Positions 1 through 8,345 of a stretch of DNA of 64,000 nucleotides are shown piece by piece; the stretch's first letter is position 1; each line of letters opens with the position of its first letter. The stretch lies in NCBI RefSeq assembly GCF_001375535.1, contig NZ_LN831197.1:4180660-4244659 (forward strand). Direction: 5' to 3'. Source of the stretch: Bacillus niameyensis. Lineage in GTDB: Bacteria > Bacillota > Bacilli > Bacillales > Bacillaceae_C. Under the pieces are notes generated by a model, which saw only the letters and a program-made list of their open reading frames with translations, was not told the origin of the DNA and ran no database searches. Both the position numbers and the translations under genes were made by a program.

Positions 1-50
1 CTTGGTTTGGGACCAAGGGGTCGCAGGTTCGAATCCTGTCTTCCCGACCA
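1..50 (+). tRNA. tRNA-Pro (UGG), 5' end outside window
   Basis: Only the anticodon arm, T arm and acceptor 3' strand are present. The anticodon stem-loop carries TGG, the T-loop is TTCGAAT, and the gene ends in an encoded CCA at 48-50. It is the first visible member of a tRNA array whose order (Pro-Ala-Met-Ile-Ser-fMet-Asp-Phe-His-Gly-Ile-Asn-Ser-Glu) matches, from memory, the distal part of B. subtilis trnB. Confidence 0.93.
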
Positions 51-66
51 CTATTCAGAACAATTT

Positions 67-142
67 GGGGCCTTAGCTCAGCTGGGAGAGCGCCTGCTTT
101 GCACGCAGGAGGTCAGCGGTTCGATCCCGCTAGGCTCCACCA
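67..142 (+). tRNA. tRNA-Ala (UGC)
   Basis: Full cloverleaf: acceptor GGGGCCT pairs with AGGCTCC, the anticodon loop holds TGC, the T-loop is TTCGATC and CCA is encoded at 140-142. It is 76 nt long. Confidence 0.97.
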
Positions 143-164
143 TTTTAATAAAAGTTTCTATTGG

Positions 165-241
165 GGCGGCGTAGCTCAGCTGGCTAGAGCGTACGGTTCA
201 TACCCGTGAGGTCGTGGGTTCGATCCCCTCCGCCGCTACCA
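165..241 (+). tRNA. tRNA-Met (CAU), elongator
   Basis: Acceptor GGCGGCG pairs with CGCCGCT, the anticodon is CAT and CCA is encoded. The normal pairing at the top of the acceptor stem marks it as elongator rather than initiator. The T stem reads GTGGG against CCCTC and so contains one T-T mismatch. Confidence 0.93.
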
Positions 242-246
242 AATAA

Positions 247-323
247 GGACCTTTAGCTCAGCTGGTTAGAGCAGACGGCTCATAACCGTCCGGTCGTAGG
301 TTCGAGTCCTACAAGGTCCACCA
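247..323 (+). tRNA. tRNA-Ile2 (CAU, lysidine-modified type)
   Basis: The anticodon is CAT at 281-283, but the body (acceptor GGACCTT/AAGGTCC) resembles the Bacillus minor isoleucine tRNA, whose C34 is converted to lysidine by TilS so that it reads AUA. The amino acid is inferred from this similarity and from its place after tRNA-Met in the array. CCA is encoded at 321-323. Confidence 0.85.
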
Positions 324-341
324 TAGCTACTTTCATATTAC

Positions 342-434
342 GGAGGAATACCCAAGTCTGGCTGAAGGGATCGGTCTTGAAAACCGACAGGCGGGTTACA
401 CCGCGCGGGGGTTCGAATCCCTCTTCCTCCGCCA
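342..434 (+). tRNA. tRNA-Ser (UGA)
   Basis: A 93-nt class II tRNA with a long variable arm. The anticodon TGA is at 378-380, acceptor GGAGGAA pairs with TTCCTCC and CCA is encoded. Confidence 0.96.
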
Positions 435-453
435 TAAACATCAATATTATTAT

Positions 454-530
<77 letters not shown>

Positions 531-532
531 AT

Positions 533-609
533 GGTCCGGTAGTTCAGTTGGTTAGAATGCCTGCCTGTCACGCAGGAGGTCGCGGGTTCGAGTCCCGTCC
601 GGACCGCCA
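533..609 (+). tRNA. tRNA-Asp (GUC)
   Basis: Acceptor GGTCCGG pairs with CCGGACC, the anticodon is GTC, the T-loop is TTCGAGT and CCA is encoded at 607-609. It starts two bases after the preceding tRNA-fMet. Confidence 0.97.
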
Positions 610-620
610 TAATACATAGT

Positions 621-696
621 GGCTCAGTAGCTCAGTCGGTAGAGCAAAGGACTGAAAATCCTTGTGTCGGCGGTTCGATTCCGTCCTGAGCCACCT
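621..696 (+). tRNA. tRNA-Phe (GAA), encoded 3' end CCT
   Basis: Acceptor GGCTCAG pairs with CTGAGCC, the anticodon is GAA and the discriminator A is at 693. Bases 694-696 read CCT, so the terminal A is not encoded and must be added after processing. Confidence 0.95.
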
Positions 697-720
697 TTAT
701 TATAACGGTGCCAATATCAT

Positions 721-797
721 GGCGGCTATGGCGAAGTGGTTAACGCATCGGATTGTGGCTCCGACATTCGTGGGTTCGATTCCCACTAGTCGCCCCA
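721..797 (+). tRNA. tRNA-His (GUG)
   Basis: The encoded G at position -1 precedes GCGGCTA, which pairs with TAGTCGC. The anticodon is GTG and the discriminator is C opposite G-1, the usual tRNA-His identity pair. CCA is encoded at 795-797. Confidence 0.96.
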
Positions 798-814
798 TGA
801 AAAAAATATTTTAT

Positions 815-888
815 GCGGGTGTAGTTTAGTGGTAAAACTACAGCCTTCCAAGCTGTTGTCGTGGGTTCGATTCCCATCACCCGCTCCA
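815..888 (+). tRNA. tRNA-Gly (UCC)
   Basis: A 74-nt gene with short D arm, acceptor GCGGGTG paired with CACCCGC, anticodon TCC and encoded CCA at 886-888. Confidence 0.96.
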
Positions 889-895
889 TCATTAT

Positions 896-972
<77 letters not shown>

Positions 973-973
973 T

Positions 974-1048
974 TCCGCAGTAGCTCAGTGGTAGAGCTAT
1001 CGGCTGTTAACCGATCGGTCGTAGGTTCGAATCCTACCTGCGGAGTTA
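974..1048 (+). tRNA. tRNA-Asn (GUU), encoded 3' end TTA
   Basis: Acceptor TCCGCAG pairs with CTGCGGA, the anticodon is GTT and the discriminator G is at 1045. The next bases (1046-1048) are TTA, so CCA is not encoded. Confidence 0.94.
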
Positions 1049-1103
1049 ATTTTGAAAAATTATAATCACCCGGAATCAATATTTACATTATTGTTTTATG
1101 TAC

Positions 1104-1194
1104 GGGGAAGTACTCAAGAGGCTGAAGAGGTGCCCCTGCTAAGGGCATAGGTCGCGTAAGCGGCGCGAGGGTTCAAATCCCTCCTTCTCCGCCA
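1104..1194 (+). tRNA. tRNA-Ser (GCU)
   Basis: A 91-nt class II tRNA with long variable arm. Acceptor GGGGAAG pairs with CTTCTCC through one G-T wobble, the anticodon is GCT and CCA is encoded at 1192-1194. The 55-bp spacer before it is longer than most in this array. Confidence 0.95.
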
Positions 1195-1202
1195 TTATAC
1201 AT

Positions 1203-1277
1203 GGCCCCTTGGTCAAGCGGTTAAGACACCGCCCTTTCACGGCGGTAACACGGGTTCGAATCCCGTAGGGGTCATCA
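1203..1277 (+). tRNA. tRNA-Glu (UUC), encoded 3' end TCA
   Basis: Acceptor GGCCCCT pairs with AGGGGTC, the anticodon is TTC and the discriminator A is at 1274. Bases 1275-1277 are TCA, so the terminal CCA is not fully encoded. It is the last tRNA of the array. Confidence 0.94.
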
Positions 1278-1280
1278 AAT

Positions 1281-1324
1281 AAAAAGAAGGTCATGTCTAC
1301 TTATACGACATGACCTTCTTTTTT
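1281..1324 (+). terminator. Rho-independent terminator of the tRNA operon
   Basis: A near-perfect stem, GAAGGTCATGTC against GACATGACCTTC, is closed by a 9-nt loop and followed by a T run ending at 1324. An A run on the 5' side would let it also act on the minus strand. Confidence 0.93.
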
Positions 1325-1514
1325 GATCTGACTCTCATTTTAGCTTAAAAGATAAGATAATTGGTGGTAGATATCTTTTTAAAACCGAAGGTCCTCTATG
1401 CCTACGATTCGCAAGAATTGAGCCCCTCTTGGAGCCTTTTACATTTCTTCGTTAAAAATTTCAAAACAGGCTGATGAAGCTTCTCAAGAAGCATCTAACA
1501 ATCATACATTCAGC
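1325..1514. other. Spacer between tRNA cluster and yteA
   Basis: No gene or convincing RNA is seen. An imperfect hairpin lies near 1472-1494 (GATGAAGCTTC/GAAGCATC), too irregular to call a terminator for yteA. Confidence 0.5.
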
Positions 1515-2258
1515 TTAATGCTCCTCATCCTCTAAATAGCTGTCTCTTTCATAATAGGGAATATCTCCAAGTTCGGATTCCATTCCTAATTCATCTAACA
1601 TTTCTTTATATTCCACTTGTTCATCTGTTTGAAGTATTTCTCGATGGGTACCAGTAATATCTGTCACACTAAAAGTTTCATATTCCTCCTGAGTTCCATC
1701 TTTACTCGCATCATGGTAAAGTTCGTTATAATCATCGTAATCACCAATGAAATCTGAAGGCGTTTCTGATGTCCCAAACTTTGCAACTTCTTCAAAGATA
1801 TCTTCATAATCCTTCACAGGGCTTTTAAGCCGATAAGAAAAGGAATCATCATGTGCGGGTTCCAGTACGTCTTCTTCCACTGGGCGATCAGTTGGAATTG
1901 CCTGATCTGGAGAGTGTTCCTTACAAAATGTAGTGGCTGGAAGCACCTCTAACCGCTCAAAAGGAATCTCTACATTGCATACTTCACATCTCCCGTAGCT
2001 TCCTTTTTCCATTGCCTCTAAAGCGTGTTGTACTTTTCCATATTCATCCTGTGCATGAACAGATAATGCAAAATCCTTCTCTCTTTCGTAAAAACCTGTT
2101 CCAAGATCTGCAGGGTGGTTATCATATAGTGATAATTCTCCAAGATTTTCATGCGCACTTCTATTTTTAAAACTATCTTCATCAGAGGTTATTTCAAATT
2201 GCTCTTTTTGTTGCAATAATTCTTTTTTTAACTGTGATAATTGCTGTTTTGAGATCAT
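1515..2258 (-). CDS. yteA: YteA-family DksA/TraR-type zinc-finger protein
   Basis: A 247-aa protein resembling B. subtilis YteA (about 240 aa), a sporulation-associated member of the DksA/TraR family. Residues 1-90 are charged and predicted helical, beginning MISKQQLSQLKKELL. The zinc-finger segment follows, with CEVC, then a single later cysteine in CKEH, so the second metal pair looks like Cys/His rather than Cys/Cys. The acidic C-terminal half (TSDEDS and EEYE-type stretches) is typical of the family. The start follows GGAAGTG on the minus strand. The molecular role is not settled; DksA-like action on RNA polymerase is an inference from family. Confidence 0.88.
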   Translation of the reverse strand: MISKQQLSQLKKELLQQKEQFEITSDEDSFKNRSAHENLGELSLYDNHPADLGTGFYEREKDFALSVHAQDEYGKVQHALEAMEKGSYGRCEVCNVEIPFERLEVLPATTFCKEHSPDQAIPTDRPVEEDVLEPAHDDSFSYRLKSPVKDYEDIFEEVAKFGTSETPSDFIGDYDDYNELYHDASKDGTQEEYETFSVTDITGTHREILQTDEQVEYKEMLDELGMESELGDIPYYERDSYLEDEEH

Positions 2259-2341
2259 GGTGTCACTTCCTTTAGATTTCTTTACAGAGTATGAACATCT
2301 ATTTTATGTTCTATTTTATCTTTCCCTGTTTCTTGATAAAT

Positions 2342-2368
2342 AAAAAAACCCTTGATAAACAAGGGTTT
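2342..2368 (-). terminator. Terminator of menA
   Basis: Read on the minus strand, AAACCCTTG and CAAGGGTTT form a 9-bp stem with a 5-6 nt loop, followed by a T run. The menA stop codon overlaps the 5' arm of the stem. Confidence 0.9.
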
Positions 2369-3299
2369 AGAAATTTGAAAAGTAGCTGATAATTAAACCA
2401 ATCGACATCAAAAATCCAAAAATCGTGTTAGTTTGAGCGGTAGCAACCATCGCTGGCATCATATGAAGCGGTTCTGTTTTACCAATAAAACCTTTTACTG
2501 CTTTATATGCTTTCGGAATACTGATGAATGTGACAAGTAGCCAATAAGACGTATCCGTAAATACAACTAATAAGATAATCCAACAGTAAGATACGATGAA
2601 TAATGCTGCTAAAATCTTGATCGCATTTTGCCTTCCTACTAGAATGGCGATTGTTTTCCGTCCGCTTTCTTTATCCCCGTCCAAATCACGTATATTATTG
2701 GAAAGCATTATATTTCCAATTAGAATAGACACTGGTATGGAAATGAGGATGCTTAGACTTGAAATAGATCCAGTTTGAATAAAAAAGGATATTTGTATAA
2801 TAATAAAGCCCATAAAAAATCCGGATGTTAGTTCTCCAAATGGTGTATAAGCAATTGGATGTGGACCACCTGTATAAAAATAACCTGCTGCCATACAGAT
2901 TAGCCCTACAACAGCAATCCAAAGGCTGCTATTTAATGAAATGTAGGCTCCAAGAATAAGGGCCACTCCAAAAAGGGTAAAAGCAAGTTTTAAAACTGTT
3001 TTAGGATGGACCCCGTTTCGAACGATTGCACCACCAATTCCAACTGAGCCTTCGTGATCTAGACCTCTTTTATAATCAAAGTATTCGTTAAACATATTAG
3101 TTGCGGCTTGAATTAATAAACTCGCAAGGAGCATAGTAATAAAAAGTGAAATATGAATAGTATGTTGTTGTTTCCCCGCCAATGCTGTTCCAAGTAGTAC
3201 AGGAACAAAAGCAGCAGTCAACGTATGAGGGCGTGTTAATTGCCACCAAATTCGCCAACCTTTATCTGCTGGTACAACAGAATTTGCTTGAACCTTCAT
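2367..3299 (-). CDS. menA: 1,4-dihydroxy-2-naphthoate polyprenyltransferase MenA
   Basis: A 310-aa integral membrane prenyltransferase of the UbiA family that joins a polyprenyl chain to DHNA with loss of CO2, giving demethylmenaquinone. Both aspartate-rich motifs are visible: NMFNEYFDYKRGLD near residue 68 and NIRDLDGDKESGRKT near residue 200; these bind the prenyl diphosphate through Mg2+. About eight or nine hydrophobic segments span the rest. Length matches B. subtilis MenA (311 aa). It is transcribed away from menF, so the prenylation step has its own promoter while the ring-forming steps lie in the divergent operon. Confidence 0.95.
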   Translation of the reverse strand: MKVQANSVVPADKGWRIWWQLTRPHTLTAAFVPVLLGTALAGKQQHTIHISLFITMLLASLLIQAATNMFNEYFDYKRGLDHEGSVGIGGAIVRNGVHPKTVLKLAFTLFGVALILGAYISLNSSLWIAVVGLICMAAGYFYTGGPHPIAYTPFGELTSGFFMGFIIIQISFFIQTGSISSLSILISIPVSILIGNIMLSNNIRDLDGDKESGRKTIAILVGRQNAIKILAALFIVSYCWIILLVVFTDTSYWLLVTFISIPKAYKAVKGFIGKTEPLHMMPAMVATAQTNTIFGFLMSIGLIISYFSNF

Positions 3300-3445
3300 T
3301 TATTTGTCTCTCCTCTATCATTTTAAAAAGAACCTATCCTTAAAGTTTAGGAAATGTATAATAAAGTGTCAATCTAAAAAGCGAAAATAATAGTGGGAAA
3401 TGATTTCCTTAAGCGTGAATGCTACATTAAAGCGATCTCTTCATA

Positions 3446-3451
3446 TATAAT
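3446..3451 (+). promoter_or_regulatory. Candidate -10 box for menF operon
   Basis: A perfect TATAAT with no clear -35 match 17 bp upstream. If used, transcription would begin near 3458. That excludes the longer GTG start at 3393 and supports ATG 3495 as the menF start. Confidence 0.45.
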
Positions 3452-3494
3452 AGTAAGGTACAGACAAAGAAGGGTTTTAGGAGAGATTCGAAAG

Positions 3495-4838
3495 ATGAAC
3501 GGAAAAAAGAGGCTTTTTAGCCATACAACTCAAATAGAATTTTGCAACCCATATGAATTTTACAATATTAATCAAGCACAATATAAGGGGCAACGCTTTT
3601 TTTGGAGAAGTCCAGATGGAGAAACGTTTATAGTAGGACTTGGAGTATCCGCCTCTATTTCAAATAGCTCAAGTATGAATCGGTTTGATGAAATCGACCA
3701 ACAGTGGAAAAGAATTTTAAAAACGGCAATTATCGATAATTCATATAATGTTATAGGTACTGGGCCTCTTCTGTTTGGGGGCTTTTCCTTTGATACAGAA
3801 AGCATAAAAATGAGTGAATGGGATCATTACGGTGAGTCATTATTTTATTTACCTAAAATCATGTTAACTTTTTCGAACAACCGATATTATATAACGATGA
3901 ATCACTTTTTAGAGTCGGCAGAGAGTAAAGGTTATATGGAACAAGATCTCAAAGAGTTTGTTCAACAATTAACAACCACTACGGATTCAGCCGCAACAAA
4001 TACTCCGCATATTAAAGACATGGAAGAAATTAATGTTGAGAAATGGGTAAACAGTGTAAAAGATATAGTAAATATTTTAAAATCAACAGAAATGAAAAAG
4101 GTAGTATTGGCGAGAAAATTAAAAGTGTCCTTTTCAGATCAACCATCATCTACCTATATCCTTCAACAATTAGCGGATCAGCAACAATCAAGTTTTATCT
4201 TTTCTATGGAAGCTGAAGATGGCTGCTTTCTTGGAGCTTCTCCAGAGAGACTTGTAAAGATAACAGGAACAGAAGTATTATCGACTTGTTTAGCAGGATC
4301 TACTAGAAGAGGAAAAGATGAGGAGGATGATCGGAATTTAGGAGAAGGTTTATTAAATGATCCGAAAAATCTATTCGAGCATGAACTCGTTGTTTCCATG
4401 ATTGAGGATGCTTTAAGGCCTTATTGTAACCAACTATCAATACCAGGGGATCCAATATTGATGAAAACTCCTTATATCCAGCACTTATATACACCGGTTG
4501 TTGGGAAAATTAATAAGAAAGGTAACATTTTTTCATTAGTAAAAGATCTACATCCAACACCTGCATTAGGTGGAGTACCTCGGAAACCGGCGATGAAACT
4601 GATCCGGGAGAATGAAGAGATGGATCGCGGTTTTTACGGAAGCCCAATTGGTTGGACAGACTTTCAAGGGAATGGAGAATTTATCGTAGGCATTCGTTCT
4701 GGGCTGCTGAAAGGCAATTCAGCTTATTTGTACGCCGGTTGCGGATTAGTTTCAGATTCAGTTGCTGAAAAGGAATTGAGAGAAACTCGCGTGAAATTCA
4801 AGCCAATGTTAAATGCGATAGGGGGAAAAGAAATATGA
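3495..4838 (+). CDS. menF: Isochorismate synthase MenF
   Basis: Converts chorismate to isochorismate, the first committed step of menaquinone synthesis. It is a chorismate-binding enzyme of the anthranilate synthase component I type. The C-terminal half holds the conserved segments GASPERLVK, LAGSTRRG, HPTPALGG and GFYGSPIGW, with acidic Mg2+ ligands in the last third. I place the start at ATG 3495 (447 aa) because AGGAGAG lies 9 nt upstream and a TATAAT box lies at 3446. The frame is open back to GTG 3393, which would add 34 residues; B. subtilis MenF (471 aa) has an N-terminal extension of about that size, so the longer form cannot be excluded. Its stop overlaps menD. Confidence 0.92.
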   Translation: MNGKKRLFSHTTQIEFCNPYEFYNINQAQYKGQRFFWRSPDGETFIVGLGVSASISNSSSMNRFDEIDQQWKRILKTAIIDNSYNVIGTGPLLFGGFSFDTESIKMSEWDHYGESLFYLPKIMLTFSNNRYYITMNHFLESAESKGYMEQDLKEFVQQLTTTTDSAATNTPHIKDMEEINVEKWVNSVKDIVNILKSTEMKKVVLARKLKVSFSDQPSSTYILQQLADQQQSSFIFSMEAEDGCFLGASPERLVKITGTEVLSTCLAGSTRRGKDEEDDRNLGEGLLNDPKNLFEHELVVSMIEDALRPYCNQLSIPGDPILMKTPYIQHLYTPVVGKINKKGNIFSLVKDLHPTPALGGVPRKPAMKLIRENEEMDRGFYGSPIGWTDFQGNGEFIVGIRSGLLKGNSAYLYAGCGLVSDSVAEKELRETRVKFKPMLNAIGGKEI

Positions 4839-6577
4839 ATCAACATCAAGAAGCACTTACGCAATATTTAGCAGCTTTTATAGTTGGGCTTGTTCAATCA
4901 GGTGTGAGAGATGTCGTTATTAGTCCTGGCTCAAGATCAACCCCCTTAGCGCTTCTCATGGCTGAGCATCCAGATTTACAAGTTTATATCGAGGTTGATG
5001 AGCGATCTGCTGGATTTTTTGCTTTGGGGCTTGCAAAAGCGACCGCAAGCCCTGTTGCTTTACTATGTACTTCAGGAACAGCTTCAGCAAATTACTTTCC
5101 AGCTGTCGTTGAAGCGGACTTATCGAGAATCCCGCTAATTGTCCTTACAGCTGACCGTCCTCATGAATTGCGGGATGTCGGCGCACCACAAGCGATTAAT
5201 CAGCTTCATTTATATGGGCATCACGTTCGCTGGTTTAGTGAAATGGCACTTCCTGATAGTGGGCAAACAATCTATGCTAAAACAACTGCTAGACGTGCTG
5301 TGAAGGAAGCAATGGCTTTGAAAAAGGGGCCAGTCCATTTGAATTTCCCTTTACGCGAACCATTAATTCCGAATTTAAATCCTGTTCTTTTTACGAATGA
5401 AGAGGAGCCCTTAACAATTGAAAGTGGTCACCTTAGTTTATCACTAGATGCGATAGAAAGATTGGCAGATCAGTTAAAATCGTTTGAAAAAGGCATCATC
5501 GTTTGCGGTCCAATTGATCAACAAAATTTTCCATCTGCTGTCCTGCAGTTAGCGGAAAGATTAGGATTTCCAATTCTTGCGGATCCTCTATCCCAGTTAA
5601 GAAGTGTGGAAGATCCGAATGGACATGTTATCGATAGTTATGATGCCATTTTAAAATCATCGGATACTGTTGAATATTTAGAGCCCGATATAGTTATACG
5701 TTTTGGAGCGATGCCTGTTTCAAAACCACTTACTTTATTTATGAAAAAATATAACAAAGCAAAGCACATCATAATTGATGGAGGTGCTGGCTGGCGTGAT
5801 CCAAGTCAGATTGCATCTCAAATGATTTATTGTGATGAGGTTGAGTTTTGTGAAAAAGTTAGCATTTTATTAGAAAAGAGGAGTATGACAAGCTGGTTAT
5901 CGATATGGAAAAAGATCGATCAAATAGCAAAAGAAACAATTTCAAACTATATGCTCCTTGAGGATGACCTGGAAGAGGGGAAGGCCGTTTACGAATTTTC
6001 GAAATGCCTTCCAGCTAAAAGTACAGTCTTTGTTGGAAACAGTATGCCAATCCGAGATGTTGATACATTTTTCCATAAAACGGATAAAAATATCCATATA
6101 ATGGCAAATCGTGGTGCAAATGGGATTGATGGAGTCGTTTCGACAGCAATGGGTGTATCTGTCCATAAACGCCCTCTCTTTTTAGTGATCGGGGATCTTT
6201 CCTTCTTCCATGATATGAATGGGTTATTAGCTGCTAAGCTCCATAAATTAAATATAACGATTATTTTACTCAATAATGATGGCGGAGGAATTTTTTCTTA
6301 TCTCCCTCAGGCAGCCGAGCCAAAGCATTTTGAAATTTTATTTGGAACACCGACCGGACTGGATTTTGAACATGCTGTTCGTATGTATAACGGGAAATAT
6401 ACGAAAATAAGTGATTGGGATCAATATAAACTTGCGATTTCGAATGCGACTAATCATGAGGGGTTAAACGTAATCGAAGTTCCGACAGATCGAATGCAAA
6501 ATTTGACGTCTCATCAAGAAATGTGGAAGAGTATTTCTCGGGAAATAAATGGTTATTTGCAAGGTGTTAAAAAATGA
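4835..6577 (+). CDS. menD: SEPHCHC synthase MenD
   Basis: A 580-aa thiamine-diphosphate enzyme that adds the succinyl-semialdehyde unit from 2-oxoglutarate to isochorismate. The N-terminal PYR domain carries the glutamate that activates ThDP (VDERSAGFFALGLAKA, Glu56). The C-terminal PP domain has the GDLSFFHDMNGLL...NNDGGGIF cofactor motif. Length equals B. subtilis MenD. The start codon overlaps the menF stop in an ATGA, and the end overlaps menH in the same way, which points to translational coupling. Confidence 0.97.
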   Translation: MNQHQEALTQYLAAFIVGLVQSGVRDVVISPGSRSTPLALLMAEHPDLQVYIEVDERSAGFFALGLAKATASPVALLCTSGTASANYFPAVVEADLSRIPLIVLTADRPHELRDVGAPQAINQLHLYGHHVRWFSEMALPDSGQTIYAKTTARRAVKEAMALKKGPVHLNFPLREPLIPNLNPVLFTNEEEPLTIESGHLSLSLDAIERLADQLKSFEKGIIVCGPIDQQNFPSAVLQLAERLGFPILADPLSQLRSVEDPNGHVIDSYDAILKSSDTVEYLEPDIVIRFGAMPVSKPLTLFMKKYNKAKHIIIDGGAGWRDPSQIASQMIYCDEVEFCEKVSILLEKRSMTSWLSIWKKIDQIAKETISNYMLLEDDLEEGKAVYEFSKCLPAKSTVFVGNSMPIRDVDTFFHKTDKNIHIMANRGANGIDGVVSTAMGVSVHKRPLFLVIGDLSFFHDMNGLLAAKLHKLNITIILLNNDGGGIFSYLPQAAEPKHFEILFGTPTGLDFEHAVRMYNGKYTKISDWDQYKLAISNATNHEGLNVIEVPTDRMQNLTSHQEMWKSISREINGYLQGVKK

Positions 6578-7425
6578 AGGCTAAAATGATGGATGGTGTC
6601 GAATATTATTATGAAATCGTCGGGAGTGGTCCGCCACTACTTTTACTCCACGGCTTTACAGGCGACTATCGCACATGGCTTCCATTCGTAAAATATTGGA
6701 AAGAAAGTTATCAATTAATTATGATTGATATTTTAGGACATGGTAAATCAGATTCACCATCCGATCAGAACAGATACGATATCAAATCGGTAGCAGCCGA
6801 TCTTGCCTTTTTTTTAGAGCAGCTCAATATCGAAAAAGCACATGTATTAGGCTATTCGATGGGAGGAAGGCTTGCCCTTACATTTGCCATACTTTATCCC
6901 GAAAAAGTGGCAAGTCTAATCCTTGAAAGCAGCTCTCCTGGTTTGCAACTCGCTGAAGAAAAAAAAGCTCGCATCCAGCAAGATGAAAAAATAGCAAATA
7001 TGATTCTTGATCAAGGATTAGAGGAATTTGTTCATTATTGGGAGGATATCCCATTATTTTCCAGCCAGAAACTGCTTGAAGCTAAAGTACAAGAACAAAT
7101 TAGAATTCATCGCCTTGAACAGAATCCAATTGGGTTAGCAAATAGCTTAAAGGGAATGGGGACGGGAAAGCAGCCTTCATGGTGGCCAGAGCTTTCAGAT
7201 ATTAAAATGCCCTTATTACTTCTCTGCGGTGAGTTGGATACAAAATTTTGTCAGCTAAATGGCAATATGAAAGATTATGCTCCACATGCACAGCTTCATA
7301 TGTTTTTAGAAGCTGGACATGCAATTCACGTGGAGAAGCCAGATTATTTTGGTACAATAGTAAAGAAGTTTATAGATAATGTCGAAAGGGGAGTTAATCA
7401 AAATGTCGATTGTTTGGACAAGTGA
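6574..7425 (+). CDS. menH: SHCHC synthase MenH
   Basis: A 283-aa alpha/beta hydrolase that eliminates pyruvate from SEPHCHC. The nucleophile elbow GYSMGG (Ser near residue 95), an acidic residue in CGELDTKF and the histidine in [11 protein letters not shown] make the triad; [10 protein letters not shown] near residue 26 forms the oxyanion-hole loop. It starts in an ATGA overlap with menD, and its last 23 nt overlap the start of menB. Confidence 0.93.
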   Translation: MKAKMMDGVEYYYEIVGSGPPLLLLHGFTGDYRTWLPFVKYWKESYQLIMIDILGHGKSDSPSDQNRYDIKSVAADLAFFLEQLNIEKAHVLGYSMGGRLALTFAILYPEKVASLILESSSPGLQLAEEKKARIQQDEKIANMILDQGLEEFVHYWEDIPLFSSQKLLEAKVQEQIRIHRLEQNPIGLANSLKGMGTGKQPSWWPELSDIKMPLLLLCGELDTKFCQLNGNMKDYAPHAQLHMFLEAGHAIHVEKPDYFGTIVKKFIDNVERGVNQNVDCLDK

Positions 7426-8221
7426 AAGGGAATACCAAGATATTCTTTATGAAACATATAACGGGATTGCGAAAATAACGATTAATCGTCCAGAGGTACA
7501 TAATGCGTTTACGCCAAGGACTGTTACAGAGTTGATTGACGCTTTTGCGTATGCACGGGATGATTCATCTGTTGGAGTCATTATTCTAACTGGTGCAGGT
7601 GGAAAGGCCTTTTGTTCAGGTGGTGACCAAAAAGTTCGTGGACATGGTGGTTATGTTGGTGAAGATAATATCCCACGTCTGAATGTCCTTGATTTACAAA
7701 GATTAATCCGCGTAATTCCAAAACCAGTTGTTGCGATGGTTGCTGGTTATGCGATTGGTGGAGGACATGTTCTTCATGTTGTTTGTGACTTAACGATTGC
7801 TGCAGATAATGCTGTCTTTGGTCAAACGGGACCTAAAGTCGGAAGTTTCGATGCAGGATATGGCGCTGGCTACTTGGCACGGATTATTGGCCATAAAAAG
7901 GCAAAAGAAATTTGGTTCTTGTGCCGTCAATACAATGCTCAAGAAGCTTTAGATATGGGCTTAGTGAACACTGTCGTTCCTCTTGAACAGCTGGAAGAAG
8001 AAACAGTAAAATGGTGCGAAGAAATGCTTGAAAAGAGCCCAACAGCTCTTCGTTTCTTGAAAGCCTCCTTCAACGCTGACACGGATGGTCTTGCAGGTCT
8101 TCAACAATTAGCGGGAGATGCTACTCTTCTTTATTACACGACAGAAGAAGCAAAAGAAGGGCGCGACGCATTTAAAGAAAAACGCAAACCTGATTTTGAT
8201 CAATTCCCGCGTTTTCCTTAA
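7403..8221 (+). CDS. menB: 1,4-dihydroxy-2-naphthoyl-CoA synthase MenB
   Basis: A crotonase-fold enzyme closing the second ring of the naphthoquinone from o-succinylbenzoyl-CoA. The 272-aa product is very close to B. subtilis Men[15 protein letters not shown] (oxyanion hole and mobile loop), [29 protein letters not shown] and the C-terminal [16 protein letters not shown] 7403 is chosen over an in-frame ATG at 7379 because AAGGGGAG sits 8-9 nt before it. The gene begins inside the 3' end of menH and is followed by a terminator hairpin. Confidence 0.97.
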   Translation: MSIVWTSEREYQDILYETYNGIAKITINRPEVHNAFTPRTVTELIDAFAYARDDSSVGVIILTGAGGKAFCSGGDQKVRGHGGYVGEDNIPRLNVLDLQRLIRVIPKPVVAMVAGYAIGGGHVLHVVCDLTIAADNAVFGQTGPKVGSFDAGYGAGYLARIIGHKKAKEIWFLCRQYNAQEALDMGLVNTVVPLEQLEEETVKWCEEMLEKSPTALRFLKASFNADTDGLAGLQQLAGDATLLYYTTEEAKEGRDAFKEKRKPDFDQFPRFP

Positions 8222-8234
8222 TATTGTAAAAGCT

Positions 8235-8266
8235 GCTTGATGGTAGATCCATCAAGCTTTTCTTTT
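8235..8266 (+). terminator. Terminator between menB and menE
   Basis: GCTTGATGG pairs perfectly with CCATCAAGC across a 5-nt loop and is followed by TTTTCTTTT. It divides the men cluster into two transcription units or an attenuated readthrough unit. Confidence 0.88.
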
Positions 8267-8306
8267 AATACATAGAAAAGACGATCAAACAACGGAATTT
8301 GGTAAC

Positions 8307-8312
8307 TATAAT
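8307..8312 (+). promoter_or_regulatory. Candidate -10 box for menE-menC
   Basis: A TATAAT 34 bp before the menE start and downstream of the menB terminator; the -35 region is weak. It suggests menE-menC have their own promoter. Confidence 0.4.
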
Positions 8313-8345
8313 CTATAGTTCGACATTTTTAAGGGAAGTGATCAA

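Noticed and set aside
3443-3451. Complete sigma-A promoter for menF
   Set aside because: The -10 box is perfect but no acceptable -35 hexamer lies 16-18 bp upstream, so only the -10 box is listed.
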